Shown one piece after another: positions 22,801 to 31,634 of a stretch of 64,000 nucleotides of DNA; the first letter of the stretch is position 1, and the number at the start of each line of letters is the position of its first letter. The translations under genes were made by a program, and so were the position numbers. Source of the stretch: Ampullaceana balthica (taxonomy: Eukaryota; Mollusca; Gastropoda; Lymnaeidae); contig CALYLW010000126.1 of assembly GCA_944989445.1 (NCBI GenBank), positions 558,001 through 622,000 on the forward strand, given 5' to 3'. Under the pieces are notes generated by a model, which made no database searches, was not told the origin of the DNA, and saw only the letters and a list, made by a program, of their open reading frames with translations.

Positions 22801-23135
22801 TACCCAAGGATGTGCTTTACAGCGAGCTGGCGACAGGGAAAAGGTCGGTTGGTCGGCCATGTCTCAGATACGTGGACATATGCAAGCGAGACATGAAAGT
22901 AGCCAACATTGATATACAAAACTGGGAAAACCTGGCAGAGGATAGGTCCATGTGGCGGGCTATAGTGAAAGAAGGATCACTAAGAGCAGAGGAGCAAACT
23001 AGGGCAGAAGCAGTCGGGAAAAGAGCGAGGAGAAAGGCCAGGCAACACTGCCCCACTGCTTTCGTGTGTGTGTCATGCAGAAGAGACTGCCACTCAAGGA
23101 TTGGTCTCATCAGCCACACCAAGAGCTGCAAATAA
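19809..23135 (+). CDS. LINE ORF2: endonuclease/reverse transcriptase
   Basis: 1,108 residues from the ATG at 19809, whose context is ACCATGT with A at -3; nine upstream in-frame codons begin at a TTG and are unlikely to be used. The protein would nick target DNA and prime reverse transcription of its own RNA. Residues about 61-319 form an AP-like endonuclease: LASWNVRTM start, CLQETRLP with the catalytic Glu, LLGDFNARVG and the closing DTDHSLV. Residues about 540-900 are the RT: GKAPGNDGIPPEVLK, NYRGISLLS, QCGFRAGRSTIDMIF, the FVDLTKAFDLV Asp motif, GVKQGCVLAPTLF and the FADD box at about 803-806. LLYGCESWT and RRLRWLGHVKRM follow in the thumb region. The C terminus has a CVSC...HTKSC finger, fitting a C2HC nucleic-acid-binding motif. 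No frameshift or internal stop is present. Proteins of this type are often mislabelled craniofacial development protein 2-like. Clade is inferred as RTE-like. Confidence 0.93.
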   Translation: MSQWIATARLKLGSPQPIRCYPAMAYLLHWVHGAQRNFSTSRPVNPAPRNKKTKDKKTPALRLASWNVRTMCPGITADLQLIDDARKSAIIDRELTRLNIDIACLQETRLPESGTIKECNYTFFWQGGPMDTPRQHGVGFAIKNGLCSSIEPPTKGTKRILTLRLSTSSGLANIISAYAPTLSSSSEAKDKFYEDLNQTLASIPPNEAIYLLGDFNARVGSDHMAWPTCLGYFGRGRLNENGQRLLEMCCLHGLCVTNTFFNCKAIHQVSWRHPRSKHWHQLDLIITRRTQLASVLLTRSYHSADCDTDHSLVASKVRLLPKKLYRNKNKGKPRIGICSTKNPERTAEYTQRLQEALVQVPPVDTIESKWSHLRDTIYGSAIAAFGKRERKSADWFEAHWEDMKHVTDAKRKALLAYKDRPCPETLHSLKSAKKNAQQAARHYANTYWLNLSSSIQSAADRGDTKAMYENIKQATGPLTSKTAPLMSKAGEIITDRDKQLKRWIEHYLELYATINHVSTAALDDIPDLPVMEELDSLPTMVELSRAIDCLACGKAPGNDGIPPEVLKCGKEILLQPLHDLLTLCWEQGQIPQELKDANIVTLYKNKGDKSDCNNYRGISLLSIVGKTFARVALARLQTLASRVLPESQCGFRAGRSTIDMIFSLRQLQEKCREQHMPLYIAFVDLTKAFDLVSRSGLFQILVKIGCPTHLLNIIKQFHENMQGTVCYNGATSEAFPVSSGVKQGCVLAPTLFAIFFSILLQYAFKNNSEGIYIHTRADGSLFNIARLRAKTKIRKILLRELLFADDAALISHTADGLQSLVSSFSAACKEFGLTISIKKTNIMAQYAASLPTITIDDCNLDAVDSFTYLGSNISSTLSLEDEISSRIGKAATVMARLYKRVWSNAKLTARTKLQVYQACVLSTLLYGCESWTTYTRHERRLNSFHLRCLRRILDIKWQEKVPNTEVLAQASMSSIAAILTQRRLRWLGHVKRMQTGRIPKDVLYSELATGKRSVGRPCLRYVDICKRDMKVANIDIQNWENLAEDRSMWRAIVKEGSLRAEEQTRAEAVGKRARRKARQHCPTAFVCVSCRRDCHSRIGLISHTKSCK

Positions 23136-23150
23136 TAAAGATAAATCTAT

Positions 23151-23165
23151 CGTCTTTCGTAGACG
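23151..23165 (+). other. 3' stem-loop of the LINE
   Basis: CGTCT-TTCGT-AGACG, a five-base-pair stem 11 bases before the 3' end of the element. Such terminal hairpins may be recognised by the RT during target-primed reverse transcription; that role is inferred. Confidence 0.5.
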
Positions 23166-23176
23166 GACAGATGCCA

Positions 23177-23964
23177 TATGTGTAATGATGTTAAAAAGTA
23201 CATGTGTATGTGTAATGATGTTAAAAAGTACATGTGTATGTGTAATGATGTTTAAAAGTACATGTGTATGTGTAATGATGTTAAAAAGTACACGTGTCTG
23301 TGTAATGATGTTAAAAAGTACATGTGTCTGTGTAGTGATATTAAAATGTACATGTGTATGTGTAATGATGTTAAAAAGTACATGTGTCTGTGTAATGATG
23401 TTAAAAAGTACATGTGTATGTGTAATGATGTTAAAATGTACATGTGTCTGTGTAATGATGTTAAAAAGTACATGTGTCTGTGTAATGTTGTTAAAAAGTA
23501 CAGTGTGTAATGATGTTAAAAAGTACATGTGTCTGTGTAATGATGTTAAAAAGTACATGTGTCTGTGTAATAATGTTAAAAAGTACATGTGTGTGTGTAA
23601 TGATGTTAAAAAATAGATGTGTATGTATAATGATGTTAAAAAGTACATGTGTCTGTGTAGTGATATTAAAATGTACATGTGTATGTGTAATGATGTTAAA
23701 AAGTACATGTGTCTGTGTAATGATGTTAAAAAGTACATGTGTATGTGTAATGATGTTAAAATGTACATGTGTCTGTGTAATGATGTTAAAAAGTACATGT
23801 GTCTGTGTAATGTTGTTAAAAAGTACAGTGTGTAATGATGTTAAAAAGTACATGTGTCTGTGTAATGATGTTAAAAAGTACATGTGTCTGTGTAATGATG
23901 TTAAAAAGTACATGTGTCTGTGTAATAATGTTAAAAAGTACATGTGTCTGTGTAATGATGTTAT
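23177..23964. repeat. 30-bp minisatellite, right block
   Basis: Continuation of the array at 17168-19138 after the LINE. It contains a 325-bp direct duplication: the rare signatures GTAGTGATA (23332 and 23657) and CAGTGTGTAATG (23501 and 23826) recur in the same order with the same offset. Confidence 0.97.
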
Positions 23965-23989
23965 ACTGTCGGGAGATTCTTGTCGCAGG

Positions 23990-24735
23990 TTAGAGAGCAT
24001 GAGACTATTTTATATGTGAGGTCTGATTATGGATGCAATGTGGAGACGGTTTTATATGTCAGATCTGATTGTGGATGAAATGTGGAGACGGTTTTATGTG
24101 TCAGGTCTGCTTTTAGTTGAAATTTGAAGATGGTTTTATATGGAGGGTCTACTTGTAGTGATGAAATGTGGAGTCTATTTTATATGTCAGGTCCGCTTGT
24201 AGTGATGAAATGTGGAGACTACTACATAGGGAGTGTCTGGTTGTAGTGATGAAATGTGGAGACTACTATATAGTGAGTGTCTGGTTGTAGTGTTTAAATG
24301 TGGAGACTACTACATAGGGAGTGTCTGGTTGTAGTGTTTAAATGTGGAGACTACTACATAGGGAGTGTCTGGTTGTAGTGTTTAAATGTGGAGACTACTA
24401 CATAGGGAGTGTCTGGTTGTAGTGTTTAAATGTGGAGACTACTACATAGGGAGTGTCTGGTTGTAGTGTTTAAATATGGAGACTACTACATAGGGAGTGT
24501 CTGGTTGTAGTGTTTAAATGTCGAGACTACTACATAGGGAGTGTCTGGTTGTAGTGATCAAATTTGGAGACTACTACATAGGTAGTGTCTGCTTGTAGTG
24601 ATGAAATGTGGAGATTACTACATAGGGAGTGTCTGATTGTAGTGATCAAATGTGGAGACTACTACATAGGTAGTGTCTGCTTGTAGTGATGAAATGTGGA
24701 GACTACTACATAGGGAGGGTCTGCTTGTAGTGATG
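23990..24735. repeat. 44-bp minisatellite, about 17 copies
   Basis: Unit TGTTTAAATGTGGAGACTAC plus TACATAGGGAGTGTCTGGTT plus GTAG. The core copies (24291 onward) are nearly identical. Copies decay toward both ends (ATTTTATATGTCAGGTCTG in the first five), a gradient expected if exchange homogenises the centre. The period is not divisible by three. Confidence 0.95.
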
Positions 24736-24867
24736 AGACGAGTAGATGATTTTAAAAGCAGAATTCTCATTGGACCTGGACAGTTTAATTTGAAAAGGAT
24801 AAAATTGTAACATAAACATGTGCTTCTTTCAGAGAATTACGTGCTATTCTATGAAATAGTTTGTGCT

Positions 24868-24960
24868 GTGTCGCCCTTGGCGCCTGCGGCGCCCCCGTTT
24901 TTTAAGAGAGCCTACGGCGTCCACCTTTTTCAAAAGCCCAACTAACTTGTCCTTGTGTGA
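24868..24960 (-). mobile_element. Helitron H2, left part, interrupted by a LINE
   Basis: Matches the minus-oriented H2 copies at 26658-27541: GGCGCCTGCGGCGCCCCC, then CTTTTTCAAAAGCCCAACTA and ACTTGTCCTTGTGTGAT. The sequence then leaves H2 for a LINE and resumes at about 26287 with ATATTAAACTTTC, the expected continuation. Confidence 0.65.
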
Positions 24961-24969
24961 TTACTAGAA

Positions 24970-26285
24970 CACATAATATATAGTAAAATAGTTAACCACC
25001 TAGACAAACATAATGCCCTATGCTCACATCACCACGGCTTTAAAAAAAACAGATCATGTGAAACACAATTAATAGGTTTAATAGATGAACTATCAAAAGG
25101 CTTAGACGAAAATGATCAAATAGATACAATATTACTAGACTTCTCAAAAACATTTGACAAAGTTCATCACCTTAGTTTACTTAAAAAACTTAACTACTTT
25201 GGAATCTCAGGTTCCTTACATCACTGGATCCAAGACTTCCTTTTGGGCAGGGAGCAGACTGTAATAATTAATGGATCTAAATCTGCACCAATAAAGGTCA
25301 ATTCAGGAGTTCCACAAGGAACTGTGCTAGGTCCCTTACTCTTTTTAATCTATATAAAAGATTTAACCAACAACATCTCAACAGTAACAAAAGTTAGGTT
25401 ATTCGCTGATGATTGTATAATCTATAGAACAATTAAATCAGAACAAGATAGCAAAATTGTACAAAAAGACCTAGATGAATTGATAAAATAGGAAACTAAC
25501 TGGAGTATGACTTTCCACCCAGAAAAGTGTCAACTGTTAAGAGTAACAAAGAAAAAGAAACAAATAAATTCAAAATATTTTATTCATGGAAAGGAACTAA
25601 CCCAAACTAAAGATGCAAAATACTTAGGAGTCATAATAAATGAGAAATTATCATGGAATCCCCATGTCAATGAAGTTATTAAAAAATCAAATAAAACCTA
25701 AGGCTTTATAAAAAGAAACCTTTTCAAATGTAATAAAGATATTAAACTAAAATGCTATCTCACTTTGGTGAGACCTGTACTAGAATATGCATCTTCTGCA
25801 TGGGACCCATTCACCAAAGAAAACATTGATAAACTAGAACAAATCCAAAAAAGAGCTGCCAGATTCATTACTGGAGAATATTCAAAATTGACCAGAAAAA
25901 CACCATTAGTTAAATCAATTAACCTTGAAACATTAGAGGATAGAAGAACCAAGAGTAAAGTAGTAATCATGCATAAAGCAATTAACTCTAATTTAGAAAT
26001 ACAACACAAAGATAACTTAATACAACCCTCAGATAGACATAAGAATAAAAACACCTTTCTTATTCCGTATGCAAGAACAAACTCATACAAATTTTCGTTC
26101 TTCCCGTCCGGAATTCGGGCGTGAAATGGGTTGCCTGAAGAAACCAGGAAAGCTAACACTTAATCAACATTTAAAACTCTAATAAGAATGCAGGACTAAA
26201 CACAAACCATAGATAAGCGTAGTACGCAATAATCTTCTGTATAGAAGGAGCGTCTGAAACAGATAAGATAAGAAGAAGATAAGAT
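24970..26285 (+). pseudogene. 5'-truncated Jockey/CR1-superfamily LINE RT remnant
   Basis: From 24988 a single frame reads through the RT palm and C-terminal region with no frameshift but three stops. Seen in order: LLDFSKTFDKVHH (first Asp box), SGVPQGTVLGPLLF, LFADDCIIY (FADD at 25402-25413), YLGVIINEKLSWNPHV, RPVLEYASSAWDP, KRAARFITGEYS and FFPSGIRA. Stops lie at 25489-25491, 25699-25701 and 26122-26124; sister copies at 44946 and 45371 have Leu and Trp codons at the last two, so these are point nonsense changes. The endonuclease and N-terminal half are missing, as usual for incomplete reverse transcription. The 3' tail is rich in GATAAGATAAGA. It is inserted in an H2 Helitron. CR1, L2 or related clade is not resolved. 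Confidence 0.85.
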
Positions 26286-26286
26286 A

Positions 26287-26560
26287 CATATGTAATATTA
26301 AACTTTCTTAAATGTACACAAAGTATTTTATAATAGGGTTTTTTATTTTTTGCAAAAGTCCAAGTAACTTATCCTTGTATGATAGATACGAAATATTCCT
26401 GAAATGTACACAAAGTATGTATATAATATTTTTTTTACAGTGCTAATCACCACACGATTTTTAAAGTAATTTTAGAAAGCAGCGCACTAAATTACTGCAC
26501 CAAAAATAACTCTTTGAGTTAGTCAGCACTGTTTACAACACAAATGCTGACGTCATAGGT
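26287..26560. mobile_element. Helitron H2 fragments, mixed orientation
   Basis: 26287-26345 continues the minus-oriented H2 copy broken by the LINE. 26440-26510 is in plus orientation (AATTTTAGAAAGCAGCGCAC as at 59225). A TGACGTCA palindrome follows. The mixed orientation indicates rearrangement after insertion. Confidence 0.5.
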
Positions 26561-26657
26561 TCGTGCGTTGTTTGGTTAATGTTAACCTGGAAACCAAAAG
26601 GATTATGATTTAGCGTTATGCCACAGTCAGCGATAATTGAGCGTAAATATATATATA

Positions 26658-27107
26658 CTAGCGTACACCCGTCAAAAATGACGGAAGTTTTCAGCTGAAA
26701 TCAATTTATTTTATAAAAATGCACTTTTTGTTAGAGCGCCTACGGCACCGACCTTTTTCAAAAGCCCAACTAACTTGTCCTTGTTTGATAAATACGAAAA
26801 ATTAAACTTTCTGAAATGTACACAAAGTATTTTATAATAGGGGTTGCAGGGCGCCTGCGGCGCCCCGTTTGTTTTTTGATTTTATAATTAACCATCATCT
26901 AATTCTCTCTTTACAATGTTCACTTTTCCAAAATTAAAATATGAGCTTAATCAATGACGTCATATAATATTTTTTACAGCGCATCTTTAATTTGCACACC
27001 TTTTGGTGCATTGGTGCAGTAATTTGGTTTTCCCTGCTTTCTAAAATTAGTAGCGTCAGGACAGACTGACTGACTTGCGTGACAATTGCAAATTATATAG
27101 TTTTATA
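26658..27107 (-). mobile_element. Non-autonomous Helitron H2, minus copy 1
   Basis: On the minus strand the 3' end reads a CCGTCA-TTTT-TGACGG hairpin followed by a short gap and CTAG (26658-26661), with T as the next base, the classic Helitron 3' signature. Internal landmarks are GGGCGCCTGCGGCGCCCC and ATGACGTCAT. The 5' side ends in ATATAATTTGCAATTG. No Rep/helicase is encoded. It abuts copy 2 directly. Confidence 0.75.
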
Positions 27108-27541
27108 CTAGCGTATCACCCGTCAAAAATGACGGACATTTTCAGCTGAAATCTATTTATTTTATTAAAAAATGCACTTTTTTAGGGCACCTACGGCGCT
27201 GACCTTTTTCAAAAGCCCAACTAACTTGTCCTTGTTTGATAAATACGAAATATTAAACTTTCTGAAATGTACACAAAGAATTTTACAATAGGGGTTGTAG
27301 GGCGCCTAAGGCGCCCCCTTTGTATTTAGATTTTATAATTAACCATCATCAAATCATCTTTTTACATTGATCCCTTTACCAAAATTAAAATACATGTATG
27401 AGCGAAAACAATGACGTCATATAATATTTTTTTTACAGCACATCTTTAATTTACACACCTTTTGATGCATTGGTGTAGTAATTTGGTTTTCCCTGCTTTC
27501 TAAAATAGTAGCGTCACGGACAGACATTGCAAATTATATTG
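27108..27541 (-). mobile_element. Non-autonomous Helitron H2, minus copy 2
   Basis: CTAG (27108-27111) and the same hairpin (CCGTCAAAAATGACGG on the plus strand) mark its 3' end, and the 5' side ends near AATATAATTTGCAATG. It is collinear with copy 1 at the level of landmarks, in the same orientation, giving a head-to-tail pair. Confidence 0.75.
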
Positions 27542-27544
27542 TTT

Positions 27545-27990
27545 AATGGTGATATAAAAAGGATTCTACATTTAAGAAGATGAAAATCAAAAGGGAAAAA
27601 AATCAATTATAAAACTTATAACAAACATAAATAACAATCTGTTTGTCATGATTGTATGGCTGCGTATTACAGTTTTCATTTGGTGTGAAATTTTAATCCC
27701 TAGAAATCTGAATTTTTACATTCTTTTCGTGGAAGGAATTGGTAAACAGCTTTCTCCTCAGCCTCTGCCAGGTTACTGATCTATTAGTAGTTACATATTT
27801 ATAAAGATTGTTAAATTCACTTAACATATTTATTACCGGTAAATCATACTCTGGTTTTTAAATCCTATCTCAATACATTATGGACGCGTCTTTTAAAAAG
27901 AAGATTACTGCATCCTACGATCATCCATCGTTTATGTCTAATATTGAACATTTATTAGTTTTTTAATGTTAATGGTGAGATGGTTTTCTT
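27545..27990. other. No recognisable feature
   Basis: AT-rich sequence without visible repeats in this window. Confidence 0.5.
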
Positions 27991-27999
27991 GGTTTGTTG

Positions 28000-28062
28000 A
28001 AGTAACCGTTTCCACGCCCGAATTCCAGACGGAAAAAGGATTTGTGTTTTATATGGGACATG
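28000..28062 (-). mobile_element. Short 3' LINE fragment, minus strand
   Basis: The reverse complement contains TCTGGAATTCGGGCGTGGAA, the conserved FFPSGIRAWNGL-coding block of the LINE remnants at 26090, 45360, 49650 and 56390. Only about 60 bp are recognisable. Confidence 0.5.
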
Positions 28063-28408
28063 GAAAGTGTTTTATCATTTTTTTTAAAAATTGAGTGTGC
28101 AAGACTTATAATTAGATTTTTTTCTGTTACGCTTCATTAATTCTATGTATTCACCCTAGATATTTCTTTAAGCACAACAAAATGTGATAAGACATAAATA
28201 AATAAATATTTTGTTAAATACAAATTTTCTTTTTCCATCTTTAAAAAGGTTAAAATTAAAGTCTAAAAAATTCCAGCGAAATAAAAGAAATAAAGATTCT
28301 TAAAAACATACATTTCTGCTTCTTTTTCCCATTGATTTGTTTCTTATTTCTTTTTGTTCAGGATTTAGTCAATAAAACAATATTCATTGTCATAAACCAA
28401 TACGATGT

Positions 28409-28493
28409 GTGCTAAAGATTGACATAATCTTTATCATAATCTTTAATGGTACCGGTGCTAAAGATTATGTCAATCTTTAGCACCGGTACCATT
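28409..28493. repeat. Overlapping palindromes with two alternative hairpins
   Basis: 28445-28466 and 28472-28493 are exact 22-bp inverted arms with a five-base loop (AATGGTACCGGTGCTAAAGA outward). In addition 28409-28433 is the inverse of 28459-28482 through GTGCTAAAGATTGACATAAT. The same segment can therefore pair with either neighbour. Confidence 0.85.
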
Positions 28494-28664
28494 GATTTCC
28501 AATAAAAGTGCAATCTTTATTTTCCTGCGAAAATAATCATTTGAAATATATTTAATGTCATTTAATACTCGCCTCATTATTGGATAGAAGTTCAAGACTT
28601 GTCTCTGCCAACTTTTGAGGCCCATTTGGTACAATCGCAATGCAACAATAAGTTTTGTATATGT

Positions 28665-28745
28665 CTCTAATTAGTCTCCGTTACCCCCGAGAATCACATT
28701 TTTACCCCAAATGGGGTAATTTACCCCTGTTCGCCGACCCCTGGC
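28665..28745 (+). mobile_element. Terminal fragment of the GTCGGCGAAC element
   Basis: About 80 bp ending in CCCTGTTCGCCGACCCC. It matches the right ends of elements nested at 32748-32835 and 40486-40575. Only one end is present. Confidence 0.5.
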
Positions 28746-28838
28746 GTAGATTATTGACAGGTGACAGAGTGACAGAGTCAGCGTAGATGATTGACGGGTG
28801 ACAGAGTGACAGAGTCAGCGTAGATGATTGACGGGCTG
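28743..28838. repeat. Tandem repeat, about 41 bp, 2.3 copies
   Basis: Recurrence of GCGTAGATGATTGACGGGTG, then ACAGAGTGACAGAGTCA, with ACAGAGTG doubled inside each unit. Confidence 0.75.
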
Positions 28839-28839
28839 A

Positions 28840-30285
28840 TAGATAAGACTTTGAATATTTTGTTTAAAGACTTTGTCCGGATGTATAGAACATTTGTAAG
28901 TTTCTTTACAATTCAAATCGAATTCTTGCTTTAAAACTGTTATGATCTACACCTTTATAAACAATATTTTATCGATAAATTTATCTTTAAAATAATTGAA
29001 ATTATTATTTCTAGTTTTCATCAGCTAAAACTAGAAATTTCTTGGCAAAATGCATTACATAAACATAAACATGTATTTGCACTCAAGCTTTTACCAGGAA
29101 TTCTTAAATTTCGTGATTAAAATTATTACTAGCGAAATGATGACGAATGTCATTTAATTTACCAAACTAAAGGAGAATTCGGATCATTCAAAGATAAAAA
29201 ATTCCTTTTCTCAGAAATATGCAACATTTCCTAAAGCTTTGCTCTAACGTCTGCACAAGGAAGTCATGTTGTTTGTGGAAAGTGCCCTTTCTTGTCCACG
29301 TTGCACTTACCGATGTGGACGGATCCAAACTCTTCACTAGTGGACCCGATAACTCAACTAAATAAAATAATAATAACGTTTGTTGTTTCGCTTTATACTG
29401 GAGGGATTGAGTCATTATTTATTATGGAAAATACTGTGTTTGATAACTGGGTGTAAGATTAATCCACTTTAAATCACACCCAATTCTTCGTTTGTAGCAG
29501 TGATTGCTCAAAATGAATGGATTAAGTTAAACACCATTACCACTTGTATAGCGTCTTTTCGGTAATTTTTTTAAGTGCATATGTGGTAGTGATCAATTTT
29601 CGAGCTAATGAATTTTCAATCAAACCCTCCTTTTATTATCGATCTTCCTTATATAGAGGCTGAATATTTTTAATGTTTATTGAATTTTATTCTTAATAAA
29701 TGAAAGACAGCTGCTACTGAATTAACCAAGCAAAGAGTCATATAAAATATCAAGAAGCCTCATTAGCGCACTGATTAAATGGTGGCTAGTCTTTACGAAG
29801 GCGAGAACCACTCTTTCGGAATCCGTGCTCGTTGGAACAATGGAAGTGATCAATAATTGAACGGTTGTTCAGGATGGTTGATCGAAACTGTAATCCACTG
29901 CTGATTGCTTTTGTTAATGTTATTTGTACAGCCATTAACACACGGCTTTTCTTGATGTCTGCCTCTAACGTGCGGTGAAACAGCCATCAAATGTTGGTGA
30001 TAGGGTTGAGCATCAACGAAAAACAATCTACGTTTTTTTTGTTTTGTTTTTTCGAGGATCAAATGCTACTGAAATAGTTTCTTTCGTCACCGAAGAATCC
30101 AGTAGTGACAATTTACAAAGCAACAGATTTTTTTATCTTGCAGGTAACTAAATAAGTTATTTTTCGTCCAGCATTTGCAACGTCGGAAATAAAAATTGAA
30201 ACTCACGTAAAAACACGCTACTTTTAATCAAAGTTCCACTTAAATATTGGATTTCTTACTATTTATTTTATGACGTTTTATATGG
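28840..30285. other. No recognisable gene
   Basis: About 1.4 kb of AT-rich sequence. Short open frames on the minus strand (around 29188-29415 and 29850-30062) show no family signature. Confidence 0.5.
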
Positions 30286-30289
30286 ATTC

Positions 30290-30527
30290 AAGCGTGTCAA
30301 GATGTTAGAGTGCAGTCTTACACTAAATACATACTAAAATGACAATAAAGTGATTTGAAACATGCTCATTTTCAAATAGAAAATACCGCTTTTAGGGGGG
30401 CGGAGTCCACAGCTTCTTGACGTCATATTAGAGGGGGGGGTCTAAATTTTTGTGACGAAGTGTGACGAGGGGGGGAGGGGGCTAAAAATCGGCCACAATC
30501 GCGTGAAGTCATTATGGACGGCCCCCA
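30290..30527. mobile_element. GGGGCCGTCC element, right-end fragment (copy A)
   Basis: Matches the right 200 bp of the full element at 31635-33297: GTGATTTGAAACAT, the AAATAGAAAATA run, a G-rich tract, TTTTTGTGACGA and the terminal ATTATGGACGGCCCC. The left part is absent. Confidence 0.6.
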
Positions 30528-30779
30528 AAACTTTTTTTGAATGATTTTTTTTTACTAAATTTAACGAAAATAATTTGAAACCAGAAGGCGACAAAATAAA
30601 TTTAAATTTACCCAAAACTAAAAACGTTTTTGGTACAATTTTGTACAAACAAAATTTAGTAAGAGCAGAATATTCTAAGTTTTCAAATCTTTCGAAATAG
30701 CAAAATATAGATAAATATTTTCTGGCATACTGTCAACACACACATAACGGCTTTTCATGCACGCAAGAAACCAAAGATT

Positions 30780-31170
30780 TTAAGACGTTCTTCTCTTGAA
30801 TATTCCCGACTGTTGAAACCTTTAGGCTTGGACAAACTCAGATCCCAAACACAGATGAATCCAAACTAAAACAGGAGCAGCTTATTGAAATATCCAAATA
30901 AGGAACTTAAACCAATGTTTGAACAAGGATACCCAAAATTCTGGTTACAAAATCAGATCCCAATTTTATATCTTGCATTATGTGTTATTGTACAGAAGTT
31001 TTTGAGTGCTTTCCCATCTTCCTATTTGATAGAGCGTGGATTCAGTGCCGTCATTACAAACAAATAAAAACCGACTAGAAATTGGTGCTCATAGGGATTT
31101 TCTACTAACAAACATTGAGTCAGACATAAATACACTCATAAAATCTCATCATGTTCATTCAAGTCATTAA
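30780..31170 (+). pseudogene. hAT transposase C-terminal remnant (SCAND3/ZBED5-like)
   Basis: The frame from 30885 reads KELKPMFEQGYPKFW and then FPSSYLIERGFSAV, the hallmark of the C-terminal dimerisation region of hAT transposases of the ZBED5/SCAND3 type. At about 31063 the frame breaks by one base. In the next frame the family pattern continues as NRLEIG, FLLTNIESDINTLI and a His-Ser tail to a stop near 31170. The N-terminal BED finger and the catalytic core are missing, so this is a dead fragment. A matching hAT terminus lies downstream at 31320-31352. Confidence 0.75.
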
Positions 31171-31319
31171 TTGTTTTAAAATTTCATATTCTTTCAAGTT
31201 ATTATTTCATTAAATAATTATAATTCTTAATCAAAATTTTGCTTTTTTCAATTTGTAAATTTTATTTAGGTAGTTATTTACACTTGGGGGTTTGTGGGGA
31301 AGTTTTGACTATAAAAACG

Positions 31320-31352
31320 GGTCCATGGGTCAAAAAAGTTTGGGAACCACTG
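31320..31352 (+). mobile_element. hAT right terminal inverted repeat
   Basis: GGGTCAAAAAAGTTTGGGAA then CCACTG. Its reverse complement, CAGTGGTTCCCAAACTTTTT, is a standard hAT terminus. The left partner is not found upstream, consistent with truncation of the transposase remnant. Confidence 0.7.
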
Positions 31353-31634
31353 ATTTAGATGGAACTTTTTTTTTAATTGACAAATTGTTTTCTCCAATGT
31401 AGGTCTGAGTAATGCCTTTTATATTTTGCTGATTTAAAAGTTATTTTTGAAGTAGTTTTTTGGAAATAATAGTGAACATAATGAATTTTCAAAAAGATTC
31501 AATTGCAAATAAAATCAAATGAAAGATTTTTAAAAATACTTATCTATAATTAAGTCAAACATTTTTTGGAAAACAAATCCAGATTTTAAAAAATATTGAA
31601 TTTTGGATTTAATGATAAGAAAATATTTACCAAA

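Larger units (their letters stand above)
19139..23176 (+). mobile_element. Full-length RTE-like non-LTR retrotransposon (LINE)
   Basis: A 4,038-bp element inserted into the 30-bp minisatellite and bounded by an 11-bp target-site duplication (19128-19138 and 23177-23187). It has a 670-bp leader, one long open frame with an AP-like endonuclease and a reverse transcriptase, and a roughly 41-bp 3' end carrying AATAAA (23134-23139, overlapping the stop) and a small hairpin CGTCT-TTCGT-AGACG (23151-23165). There is no poly(A) tail or RNase H. A compact single-ORF layout with endonuclease and RT is typical of RTE-type elements, but clade assignment needs a phylogeny. The uninterrupted frame and intact duplication indicate a young insertion. 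Confidence 0.9.
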
